Source: Mesostigma viride (Eukaryota > Streptophyta > Mesostigmatophyceae > Mesostigmatales > Mesostigmataceae). From it: DNA of 64,000 nt. A program made the translations under genes and the position numbers. Below are positions 33,633 through 43,261 of this stretch, one piece after another. Numbering within the stretch: the stretch's first letter is position 1; each line of letters starts with the position of its first letter. The DNA is taken from positions 1,718,030 through 1,782,029 of the forward strand of contig RPFO01000406.1 of assembly GCA_009746045.1 (NCBI GenBank), written 5' to 3'. A model generated the notes under the pieces. The model did no database searches. It had not been told where the DNA came from and saw only the letters and a list, made by a program, of their open reading frames with translations.

Positions 33633-35460
33633 GCAATCAGTGGCGCCCTGCCGTACTACATCCGCTGCACTAAGGCCAGCCCCGCACATGGTGTTAATCT
33701 TCCCAGAAAAAGTCCTAAATTTAGGACCACTTTGAATTAAAATATATACATGCAAACATTAAAATTTGACCCTGGCATTCGTTCCCATGACAGATAACAC
33801 ACTTTTTTAGTTGGCATCAAAAACCTGGGGTCAAATAATTACATTTAGTGCATGAATGGGCCCTGCCACCTGCCAGACCTCAAAGCGCGAATTTGGCCAA
33901 AATGTGGGTTTTAGGACCATTAGGACCAATTATTGTCAACGCATGACCATGCTATCCACACGGTCCCTTGAGCATCTTACAAGCGCTAGGGGACCCTACG
34001 AGGCCTTGGGATGGCGGGGCAGCGTATAACAAGGCCATACCCTGCTGTGGCTGCCTCTATATATACGCGTGATTAACGGTGTCACAGATGGTGCAGGTAA
34101 TGCAATATAGGGTTGCATGGTTGCTGAGGTTGCCCGGCTTGAACATGGCCCACCCCTTGCGGTAAACTTTCTCTAAGCACATGCCAAACCTTCTTTGACA
34201 TCACGGACATGCTGGCCACCACCCAGCGATGAAAAAACATTGCATTTGCATTGCAACTAACACATGAATGCAGCCAAATCAAGTTACAAAACAACGTTGT
34301 GCTAACATGCAACGCTTTGTGAGCGAATTCAGCCTGCATGTAACACGTAAACCATACTGTATATACTGTCTGAGAACACCCTGAACGACTGCAGGCCATA
34401 GGACAATGGTTTATAACTAACACATGAGTAAAACTGCTCTTACGCATGTGTGTTTTAGCTGCAGCGGACGACGAAGATAGAGACGTAAAAAATTGTATGA
34501 CGTAAACCAACTATGTGTGACAGTTATGTGCACAGAGAGCGTCCCCTCTTTTTAGGCATAGCTGGCTGACTCAAAACACCACGACAGCGTTGCCAGTTAC
34601 ACTCATGATCTAGGACAACCCGGCACTTACCTGCTACTTACGTCGCCTCATTCCAGATGGTTGCAAAAAAGTCGCTGAAATCCGCAGCGAGGTCAGCTTT
34701 CCGAGAGCTGAGCGCACCAAAGCTGGCCGACCGGTTCGACAATGATATAAACCACGCTTGTGCTGCGTTCTAGGTCCAAGAAATACCGAAAGTGAAGACC
34801 TATAAGGTGCGCTCGCTGCCCAGCCTGAACGTCCCTAAAACATGGTCGACAATGGAAATCGGGCAAGAATATCACGGCCCAGGCGCTCCCATGTCAAATA
34901 CTCCGTTTCTAAACTCCAGACTAAAATAACAATCGTCCACAAAAATTTCCTGGCTTGATTCTCACCACCATTGCTAATACACTAACATGTTTGTGCCAAA
35001 ATCGACCCTCCGCGAGCAGGCGATCTGCGACCCATTTGTGTTGTGCCGCTGTGATACAGCGCTACACATAAAAACTTGCGCAGAAAATATTCACAGCCTT
35101 TAAGCATAACTAACAACCTTTCGTTTTTGCTACTGGGCGCCCGAAATGATAAACGCACGTGAAAACGCCGGCCACGATTGTCAGGTCGCCATATCCACCT
35201 CACTTCATTCCCGCACCCACTTTTTCGCTCCAAAATCGGTTATATTTTTGGTCGAGGTACCTACTTTCCCGCCATTATACCCGGTACCCGGTACCCGGGT
35301 ACGGAATCCGGGTACCATGTGCCGGTACCACGGGTCGGGTACACATCATACCGGGTACGGTGGACATGGGGTACGGACCATATAGTGACCCCCCCCCCCG
35401 GTACCTAGGTTATAGTGACCTCTAGGACAATTTAGGACAAAGTCCTAAATTTAGGACCGT
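33633..35460. other. AT-rich block bounded by taggac palindromes
   Basis: Lower GC than its surroundings, no gene recognised. The perfect 16-bp palindrome gtcctaaatttaggac occurs near both ends (about 33710 and 35440), and further taggac motifs lie at about 33913, 33922, 35423 and 35432. Its ends could belong to a transposon related to the 8.4-kb element, whose terminal repeats also carry ttaggacag. Confidence 0.45.
35255..35405. repeat. GGTACC-rich cluster
   Basis: Eight or more overlapping ggtac/ggtacc/gggtac motifs in about 150 bases, followed by a run of C residues. Many of the motifs are self-complementary. Confidence 0.7.
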
Positions 35461-35652
35461 GAGTGGATTAACAATGGCAAGGCGAGAAGCGACGAGGATA
35501 CCAGCGTTGCCGGGTGCGATGGCGATTCGCACAGCATGAGTCTGAGGACTCCTGGCCCACCGCTACCGAGTTAGCGGGGTGCGCCCGCTTACTAGAAGCA
35601 TATAAGAAGACGCACCAGTTGCGTTAGCAGACCACATCCGGTAGGGTGTAGG

Positions 35653-37875
35653 GTGAGAGTGGGGTGTGAGCTGGGTATCAGGTACACGTCGACTAATGCC
35701 CTGGCATCTTGTGTGTGGGCTGCGCAGGGGGACGCCGCGGAGGCGCTTCCCAGGGGCCAGACTTCCGTCGGCGCCGCGGAGGCTGCAGACGCGGAAATCC
35801 GGGAAGCAGACGGGGAGTCCAGCGATGGAGATCTGGTTGACATGGATATACCCGACGAACCTGAGGTCCCACAACCAGAAGCGGGGGCGGGGACGCAGAT
35901 AGCTCGCGGAGAGCCTGCAGTCCGAAGGGGTGCGCCAGGGGCCGGGGGCTCGGGAGGTGGTGGCGGGCAGACGGGGCCTTCACCTGGCCGCGAGCGCCGG
36001 CAAGAAACCTCGTCCAGACCCGGAGCACCGGACACACGTACGTTGCAGCTAGTGAAGGAGCTGCACGAGGAGACGTTTAATCCCCGGGTGTTCCTGCGCG
36101 ACTATGGTCGGGAGGGTGAAGCCTTGTTGGAACGACGACGTCGGCGCCGTAACCGGATGCCTTCGGACCTCCGCGCTGATTCCATTATGGCGCGGGTCGG
36201 CCCTGTGCAGATGGATACTTTTCGAGGGTACGTGCGGCGAAACGTGGGGTTCAAGATCGAGACCCGCACCGCAGCGCGCGACGGCGCGGTGGTCGGCACA
36301 GAGTGGGAAACCCATGAGCGGGAGTGTTCTTGTCACGCGTGCATGAACACGCTGGAAGCGGGTCTGGCATTCCCACGGCTTTTGCTCCTCCTACTTCCAC
36401 CCGCAGTGCGGAAACTGCTGGTACAATACTTTCCCCGGTACCTTCCGGCGGAGGGGGCGCTACGGGGCGAAAAATGTCTGCGTGAAGGGCAGTATTCGTT
36501 ACGGCAGGCTCTGGATCGCATCGTGGCCATGGATGATGAGGACCAGGACGATGGGAGTGAGGGGTATGACTCCGATTCCGACGATTATCCGCCACGTCCT
36601 CTCTCTCGTTCCCCTCCGCGGGATCCGCCTTCCAGGGGCTCCCAGGAGGGCGGCGCAGGACCCCGTCCTGTGCCGCGTTATGAGGCGCCACCGCCGGCGA
36701 CGGGATGGGGGCGACCTCCCGGGCGTGAGACGCAGAGTCTTCCGAGGGCTACCGGATGGGGTGGGGTCAGTCAACCCACTTCTCGACGTGCTCCGGAGCG
36801 ACCTGCACGTCGTCGCTCGCCATCACCGCCCTCGCGCTCGCGTTCCCGCTCGGACTCAGGGACCGAGGTACGAACCGCTCGCCGAGCGTCACCACCACCT
36901 CGTCGCCCGGAGGCTCGTCACTGGGAGCGCACGTGGGGGTCCGCGCTGGAGTTAGAGCGAGAGCGAGAGAGCCGGCGACCGCGAACGGAAACGACGGAGA
37001 CCGCGGCGGCTAGGATAGAACGGCCGGCCGGGGAGGAGCCCTCTGATGTGGTCCCCGCGGGCACTCCGCCAGATGTGGGCCAAGGGGAGCCTACCTTTCA
37101 TGTCTCCCTGGAGCCTCGTTCCCGGACGGAAGTGGTTCCACCGGAGCCTAATTTCCTGGTCTCCTTGGAGCCACGTCCCCGGCCTGCCCAAGCCGGATCG
37201 TCGACGTCACGTCCCGCGGAGGGACCCAGTGCATGGACCCACCGCGTCGGATCGACCCTCGCACCGTCCCGCGGAGGGACCGTGCCTACATACCATACGG
37301 ATTGCCGCGGAAGGTCCCAGCGTGACGGGCATCATGGTGCCAGCGGAGCCCGTGGTAACCATTGAGGCGCTCGTGGCAGCGGTGCAATCAGGGCAGGGTC
37401 TGATACAGCGTATGTTGGACCAGCTCGGGCGCCAGGGCGATCAGTCCGCCGCCACCTCCGTGGGCTACGATGCAGCTTCCAGGGCTCCGGGGTCTTCACA
37501 CGAGGAGTGGTCAATGGGGGATTTCATACGGGCGGTTCCAGGAAGGGCAGTAAGGCATGGTGGGCCGGGGCCTCGTACGGAGAAGTTGTGTGTGGTGTTC
37601 GAGGGACCTCTGTCTCTCCCGGTCCCTCCTGGCATGCACCTGCCCGCTCCTTTGGTGTTTCAAGCGGGTCCCTGGTGCGCGGTCGACCGCGGTGCCTACT
37701 GGGAACAAATAGAAATCACCTTCTTCCCACAGGCTCCACTGCCCCTACCGCAACCCGACGATCTTCGTTTTCCCCAGGTGGTGGGGCACACTGTGCGGTA
37801 CGGTACCGAGGATTGGTGGGACTGGAGATATCAGGTGGATGGAGTGGGGCACGTGGTGACGCCGCCAAAGGTGGC
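35653..37875 (+). CDS. chromovirus third-ORF-like protein, frameshifted, truncated by the LTR
   Basis: An open frame from 35653 to 37365 continues in another frame from about 37300 to 37888, so one indel lies between. The product has an acidic N-terminus, a CSCHACM cysteine cluster, a block ending in YFPRYLPAEG, an Arg/Ser/Pro-rich middle and an ordered C-terminus (VVGHTVRYGTEDWWDWRYQVDG). The C-x-C/PR/FP-x-LP-EG pattern resembles the third ORF of the chromovirus at 47.2-49.5 kb, on the other strand. The chromovirus 3' LTR begins at 37876 and cuts off its end. It could be a relic of a related retroelement or a host gene of the same origin. Function unknown. Confidence 0.55.
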
Positions 37876-38065
37876 TGTTACGTCCTAAACTTCTACCTCC
37901 ACCTCTACCTCTACTGGGCCTGATGCTACCTAAATTGGTCAGGCCTCCTCTACTCAAACCCCTAGCGAAAGACGAACGAGACGGAGCTGATCTCAATGCA
38001 TTCACGTATGTGTTACTGTAATACGCCATACAACCATTTACCCGAACCCGTTTATTCCAGGAATA
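37876..38065 (-). repeat. chromovirus 3' LTR, distal part
   Basis: Starts tgttacgtcc on the plus strand (the 3' end of the LTR in element orientation) and matches 59449-59638. The rest of this LTR is at 46441-46797, on the far side of the inserted 8.4-kb element. Complete, it is about 547 bp with inverted ends TGTTACGTC/GACGTAACA. Confidence 0.9.
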
Positions 38066-38095
38066 GGGTGGTTTGTTTGGGTTAGGACAGATTTG
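38066..38095 (+). repeat. left TIR of the 8.4-kb element
   Basis: Thirty bases beginning GGGTGGTTTGTTTGGG, perfectly inverted at the right end. Confidence 0.95.
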
Positions 38096-38559
38096 TCCAT
38101 TTAGGACAGTCCTGCAGCCAAAGCGTGAAAACATTAGCTTATTGGTGCCTTACGCATGCTTGCTTCTGCATGATAATTTTTTGAATGGGATTCAACTGTT
38201 TTTATGTGTATATAACTGCCGTCTTGTTTCACGTGTATGTATGTGAATACACAAATGTTCTCAGCATTGAGTTATGCACAATGCACATCAATTAATTTAT
38301 TAAAAGTAATTAGTAATCATGTAGACTGCGTCACGTGAGCATCGATTAAGTGAGACAACTATTCCTTGACGCAAGGCGGTCCAACGTCGTGTAAACTTGT
38401 ACAAGCCGTTACTAGTTGTATGAGAAATAAATCGTTGTCCTGATTAGCCAAGATGTTGCACTACCACAATACCCATGATGTTGCTCTTAATAATAATGCC
38501 ATGTCCTATAATGCATGAATGGGCGGTGATCTAAGCATGTCATAAAACATCCTATTCCA
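38096..38559. other. AT-rich left subterminal region of the TIR element
   Basis: No open frame of note. Contains the 22-bp subterminal repeat at about 38098-38119 and AT-rich sequence to the start of the 7-bp satellite. Confidence 0.5.
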
Positions 38560-39094
38560 GCGAGCAGCGGGCAGCGGGCAGCGGGCAGCGGGCAGCGGGC
38601 AGCGGGCAGCGGGCAGCGGGCAGCGGGCAGCGGGCAGCGGGCTGCGGGCAGCGGGCTGCGGGCAGCGGGCAGCGGGCAGCGGGCAGCGGGCAGCGGGCAG
38701 CGGGCTGCGGGCAGCGGGCAGCGGGCAGCGGGCAGCGGGCAGCGGGCAGCGGGCAGCGGGCAGCGGGCAGCGGGCAGCGGGCAGCGCGCAGCGGGCAGCG
38801 GGCAGCGGGCAGCGGGCAGCGGGCAGCGGGCTGCGGGCAGCGGGCAGCGGGCAGCGGGCAGCGGGCAGCGGGCTGCGCGCAGCGGGCAGCGGGCAGCGGG
38901 CAGCGGGCAGCGGGCAGCGGGCAGCGGGCAGCGGGCAGCGGGCAGCGGGCAGCGGGCTGCGGGCAGCGGGCTGCGGGCAGCGGGCTGCGGGCAGCGGGCA
39001 GCGGGCAGCGGGCAGCGGGCAGCGGGCAGCGGGCAGCGGGCAGCGGGCAGCGGGCAGCGGGCAGCGGGCAGCGGGCAGCGGGCAGCGGGCAGCG
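38560..39094. repeat. 7-bp (GGGCAGC)n satellite, about 76 copies
   Basis: Pure 7-base periodicity with occasional ggctgc or gcgcagc variants. Seven bases give a seven-residue cycle in every frame, hence the spurious Pro-Ala-Ala-Arg-Cys frames. It lies 3' of the minus-strand gene unit inside the TIR element. Confidence 0.96.
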
Positions 39095-39190
39095 GGGCAA
39101 AGTACTGCCAAAAAAAGGGACCCTGCTTTGGGCTGGGCGAAGCCAGCGGGTTACTCTAGTAATAATTAGTCACAAGGTCCTGTTGGGACG

Positions 39191-40053
39191 CTAACGCGGT
39201 GGCGCAAATTCGAATGGCACATACATGCGTGGCGCCTCGCGTGGCGCAGATTCACATGGCACATACATGCGCGGCGCCTCGCGTGGCGCAGATTCACATG
39301 GCACATACATGCGCGGCGCCTCGCGTGGCGCAGATTCACATGGCACATACATGCGCGGCGCCTCGCGTGGCGCAGATTCACATGGCACATACATGCGCGG
39401 CGCCTCGCGTGGCGCAGATTCGCATGGCACATACATGCGCGGCGCCTCGCGTGGCGCAGATTCGTACGGCACATACATGCGCGGTGCCTCGCGTGGCGCA
39501 GATTCGCATGGCACATACATGTGCGGCGCCTCGCGTGGCGCAGATTCACATGGCACATACATGCGCGGCGCCTCGCGTGGCGCAGATTCGCATGGCACAT
39601 ACATGCGCGGCGCCTCGCGTGGCGCAGATTCGCATGGCACATACATGCGCGGCGCCTCGCGTGGCGCAGATTCGCATGGCACATACATGCGCGGCGCAGA
39701 TTCGCATGGCACATACATGCGCGGCGCCTCGCGTGGCGCAGATTCGTATGGCACATACATGCGCGGCGCCTCGCGTGGCGCAGATTCGCGTGGCACATAC
39801 ATGCGCGGCGCCTCGCGTGGCGCACATTCGTATGGCACATACATGCGCGGCGCCTCGCGTGGCGCATAGTCTGGTGCCGGCACCGCTGCCGCTGTTGCCG
39901 CAGGGGGCGCACTGGCTGCCGGCACCGCTGCCGCCGCTGCCGCCGCTGCCGTGGTGGGCTCACCGGCTGCCGCCACCGCTGCTTTGGTGGGTGCGGCGGC
40001 TGCCGCCCCCGCTGCCACTGCCGCCGCCGCCTCTTTATGCTTCTGCAGCAGTC

Positions 40054-40084
<31 letters not shown>

Positions 40085-41479
40085 CTGCTGCAGCTTTGTC
40101 ATCATGGCATTGAATTGCTGCTGTTGCTGTTGCTGTTGCTGCTTCATCATGCTGTCGAATTGCTGCAGCAGCGCTGCCATCCCCTTCGAATTTTCAGCCG
40201 GGGCGTCAGGCTGCTTGGCAGGCGCTGAGCCGTTTTCTGAGCGGCGCTGGCGCTTGACTGGTTTCGTCGCCGCAGCTTCTTTGGCAGGCTGCTTGCTCAC
40301 GATGCGCTTGCCGCGCCCATGCACGTTGGTGACCTCCTGCAACGCGGGCAGCCCTGCAATTTGTGGGTCGGGCATGTCAGAGTCTTGTGTTATGCAAGCT
40401 GGCAGACGTGGCAGCGTAGCCGGGTATTTCGCCAAGAGGGCCGATCCTGGAAACTGCTCAGCGGACAAGATGAATGGCGGTGGGCCAGCACTCAATATCT
40501 GGGGCAGCAGGTCCGCCTTGTTCTTGATGGCCCAACTCATCACCGCCTGCATGTCCTCATTCCAAGCGGATGATGGGAGAACGCCCTTGTGCTCCAACCC
40601 CAGGGTAGTGGGAAACGTGGTGGCATTCTTGTCGTTGACAACGATGACCACTGCGTCGAAAAATCCGATCGCGGACGGTCGCCTGGTTGGGCTGCCTTTG
40701 AGTCGGTCGAGCAAGTTTTTAAATTTCTTGTAGCGGCTCTGCCTCACAAAATGCGCGCAGATTGACGAGCTCGCGATTGCCCCCACTACCACCCCCACAT
40801 GAGGCCATTCGGGGATTGCAAGGGCCACGATATCATCCTCGCTGTCGCTGGTGGAAGCACCGCCTGGTGTTTTGTGCATCCCCGGCCCTGCCGGTGGAGG
40901 AGAAAAAGCTAGTTCTTTTCTTGTGTCGCCGACATCGAAATGACGCGACGCCGAAGCCCGAAAGGTACCAGCTGCAGGGCCCGGGGTGTTCTCCTTCTTG
41001 GAGGCGTCGCGCTCAACCACGGGAATGTGCGCGCCGCCAACAGCATGCTTGCCAACCGTGGGGCCCATCGCAGCACGCAAAGCTGCATCACCTTGGCCGC
41101 TCTTGTCCTGATTGCCATCACCCATCGCACCCTTGCCTGCGCCGTTCTTTTCCTCCTCGCCATCACCCATCGCACCATAGCCTGCGCCGTTCTTTTCCTC
41201 CTCGCCATCACCCATCGCACCATTGCCGCCTGCGCCGTTCTTTTCCTCCTCGCCATCACCCATCGCACCATTGCCGCCTGCGCCGTTCTTTTCCTCCTCG
41301 CCATCACCCATCGCACCATTGCCGCCTGCGCCGCTCTCCTCCTCGACGCCACCACCAAGCGCAACACCGCCTGGGCCGTTCTTCTCCTCGACGCCACCAC
41401 CCGTTGCATCATCATCGACATGACCCTCGTCATGCAATATTATCACCAGAACCCAGCTCACCATCGTCGACCCTTCCAT
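39191..41479 (-). CDS. TIR-element gene unit 1, repeat-rich 762-codon ORF
   Basis: In order: about four 16-residue repeats (GDGEEEKNGAGG core, 48-bp units at 41134-41335); an ordered central domain of about 150 residues (ASSSICAHFVRQSRYKKF, SAIGFFDAVVIVVND, a MSWAIKNKADLLP helix) that I cannot place in a family; a basic KPVKRQRR nuclear-signal-like stretch; poly-Gln and poly-Ala tracts; and about fifteen 14-residue C-terminal repeats (REAPRMYVP core). It overlaps the preceding Cys-rich ORF by 50 bases in another frame. A short gtgagc...gacgag intron of about 36 bases (from about 41451) could join the two, or they may be frameshifted. No transposase motif is visible; a DNA-binding or scaffold role is only a guess. 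Confidence 0.65.
39215..39868. repeat. 42-bp in-frame tandem repeat, about 15 copies
   Basis: Units of 42 bases, 14 codons, at the C-terminus of gene unit 1. One copy near 39690 is 15 bases shorter, again in frame. Substitutions are mostly third-position or conservative, so the repeat length has been kept in frame. Confidence 0.93.
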
Positions 41480-41876
41480 CCACGACTTTGGCTAGCTTAA
41501 CGAGTTTCCGTGATGGAACCTTAACGACCTTGCCCTTGCCGCCCAGCGAATAAAGAGCACCAAGGCCGGCCAGTTGGGCGTCGACGACCTTTTCCTTAAA
41601 ATCGACAGGCGAGGCCTCCTTACTGATGGCGGTAGGCGGCCAAGGGCCGCCACACTCCTGGCAGGTCCACTCTGTGCCATCCTCACCCGCCGATGCATCC
41701 CTAAACATCCCGGTGCACAGCCCATGCAAGTGCTTGCCACACTGGCCTGAGCATGGATGGTTGGCTCCGCCCAGCAGCTCATTTTTGTCGACACTATCAA
41801 ATCCGGTTGCATGATCAGCGCCGGGCAATTTCTTGCATCTATCGCCTGCGTAGCAGGGGCCGCTTGACCCCTGCAT
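41430..41876 (-). CDS. TIR-element gene unit 1, PHD-like zinc-binding start
   Basis: Starts at 41876. The first 80 residues carry Cys-x5-Cys, then Cys-x3-Cys-x4-His-x2-Cys (CSGQCGKHLHGLC) and WTCQEC, a C4HC3 order like a PHD finger, although the loop between the first two pairs is longer than usual. The rest is Lys/Val-rich. PHD fingers bind histone tails and occur in chromatin proteins and some transposon proteins; here the function is unknown. Probably the 5' exon of the 762-codon ORF. Confidence 0.6.
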   Translation of the reverse strand: MQGSSGPCYAGDRCKKLPGADHATGFDSVDKNELLGGANHPCSGQCGKHLHGLCTGMFRDASAGEDGTEWTCQECGGPWPPTAISKEASPVDFKEKVVDAQLAGLGALYSLGGKGKVVKVPSRKLVKLAKVVDGRVDDGELGSGDNIA

Positions 41877-42071
41877 TCTTCGCTTGCTACAGATTTAACC
41901 ACCGGAAAATAGACAAAGATTGCACGCAACCTTCCAATAATGCCGGCTGCGATTTAACCTTCGTTTGCTGGGCGCTGCACGCTGCAATGTATCGAGTCAA
42001 TTAGAAATTGCGCGGGATCTGGAACTTTGAATATATGTTTAGGCAAGAGGCTGCGGCGTCATTTGGCTGCA

Positions 42072-42812
42072 GCTGGGTAACTACTTGCGTCTTGCGGCCA
42101 AGATACGCAGCCTGCCTCGAGAGGGCTGCGTATCTTTGCCGCAGCCTGCCTCACCAGCTAAAAACCTTGCGGCCAAGATACGCAGCCTGCCTCCTCGAGG
42201 ATATCCTCGAGGAGGCAGGCTGCGTATCTTGGCCGCAAGGTTTTTAGCTGGTGAGGCAGGCTGCGGCAAAGATACGCAGCCTGCCTCGGCAGCTGGGGAA
42301 GTAACTACTTGCGTCTTGCGGCCAAGATACGCAGCCTGCATCACCAGCTAAAAACCTTGCGGCCAAGATACGCAGCCTGCCTCCTCGAGGATATCCTCGA
42401 GGAGGCAGGCTGCGTATCTTTGCCGCAGCCTGCATCACCAGCTAAAAACCTTGCGGCCAAGATACGCAGCCTGCCTCCTCGAGGATATCCTCGAGGAGGC
42501 AGGCTGCGTATCTTGGCCGCAAGGTTTTTAGCTGGTGATGCAGGCTGCGTATCTTGGCCGCAAGACGCAAGTAGTTACTTCCCCAGCTGCCGAGGCAGGC
42601 TGCGTATCTTTGCCGCAGCCTGCCTCACCAGCTAAAAACCTTGCGGCCAAGATACGCAGCCTGCCTCCTCGAGGATATCCTCGAGGAGGCAGGCTGCGTA
42701 TCTTGGCCGCAAGGTTTTTAGCTGGTGAGGCAGGCTGCGGCAAAGATACGCAGCCCTCTCGAGGCAGGCTGCGTATCTTGGCCGCAAGACGCAAGTAATT
42801 ACCTCCCCAGCT
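42072..42812. repeat. palindromic (fold-back) array
   Basis: Repeated near-perfect palindromes centred on gaggatatcctc at about 42202, 42392, 42486 and 42676, each with long arms (gcggccaagatacgcagcctgcctcctcgag). The whole block is also a larger imperfect inverted repeat centred near 42440: the sequence from 42072 rightward recurs inverted from 42812 leftward. Identical protein frames therefore appear on both strands. It lies between the two divergent gene units of the TIR element. Confidence 0.93.
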
Positions 42813-43261
42813 GCCGAAGCAGGCTGCGTACATTTTGGCGGCAAGTTCCCCAGCTGTTCGCTGCTTAGGCAAGTTGTTGCAACGACTTCGCCACGTGACT
42901 GCCAACAGGGGCGCCTGCGTTCAAGTCTTCAGTGCGTGCCCTGGCGGCACATCATTATTACGTAAATAGCCGTGAAGCTTTCGGTACCTTAGCAGTTTAT
43001 AGTTGGATTTATGGCAGACAAGGCTGACTGCAGGGTATTATTTTGTGGTTTAACAAGTGACGCCGAAATGAATAGGCACGGAGCCGAAAAATAGCCGACG
43101 TAGTTGATTTGCATGGAGACGAGTTGTTAGCATTGATGACAAAAATGGGATTAGGTTTACACAGGACAGTAATAGGCGCTGAGCTGCTTACTCTTATGAG
43201 GTCCGGCATCCATTCAGCGCCGGGGGAGTCCTGCTTTTGGTTTAGGTTGAAACTTTTATAA

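Noticed and set aside
38506-39111. CPLPAAR-repeat frames of about 200 codons
   Set aside because: A 7-bp satellite gives a seven-residue cycle in every frame; no start context or flanking domain.
39199-40228. Plus-strand frames of 214-304 codons over 39.2-40.2 kb
   Set aside because: Antisense shadows of the 42-bp and CAG-type repeats of the minus-strand 762-codon ORF, which alone has a non-repetitive ordered domain.
42085-42905. Short proteins AAKIRSLP...ILAARFLAG on both strands
   Set aside because: Identical peptides on opposite strands are the signature of the palindromic array, not of genes.
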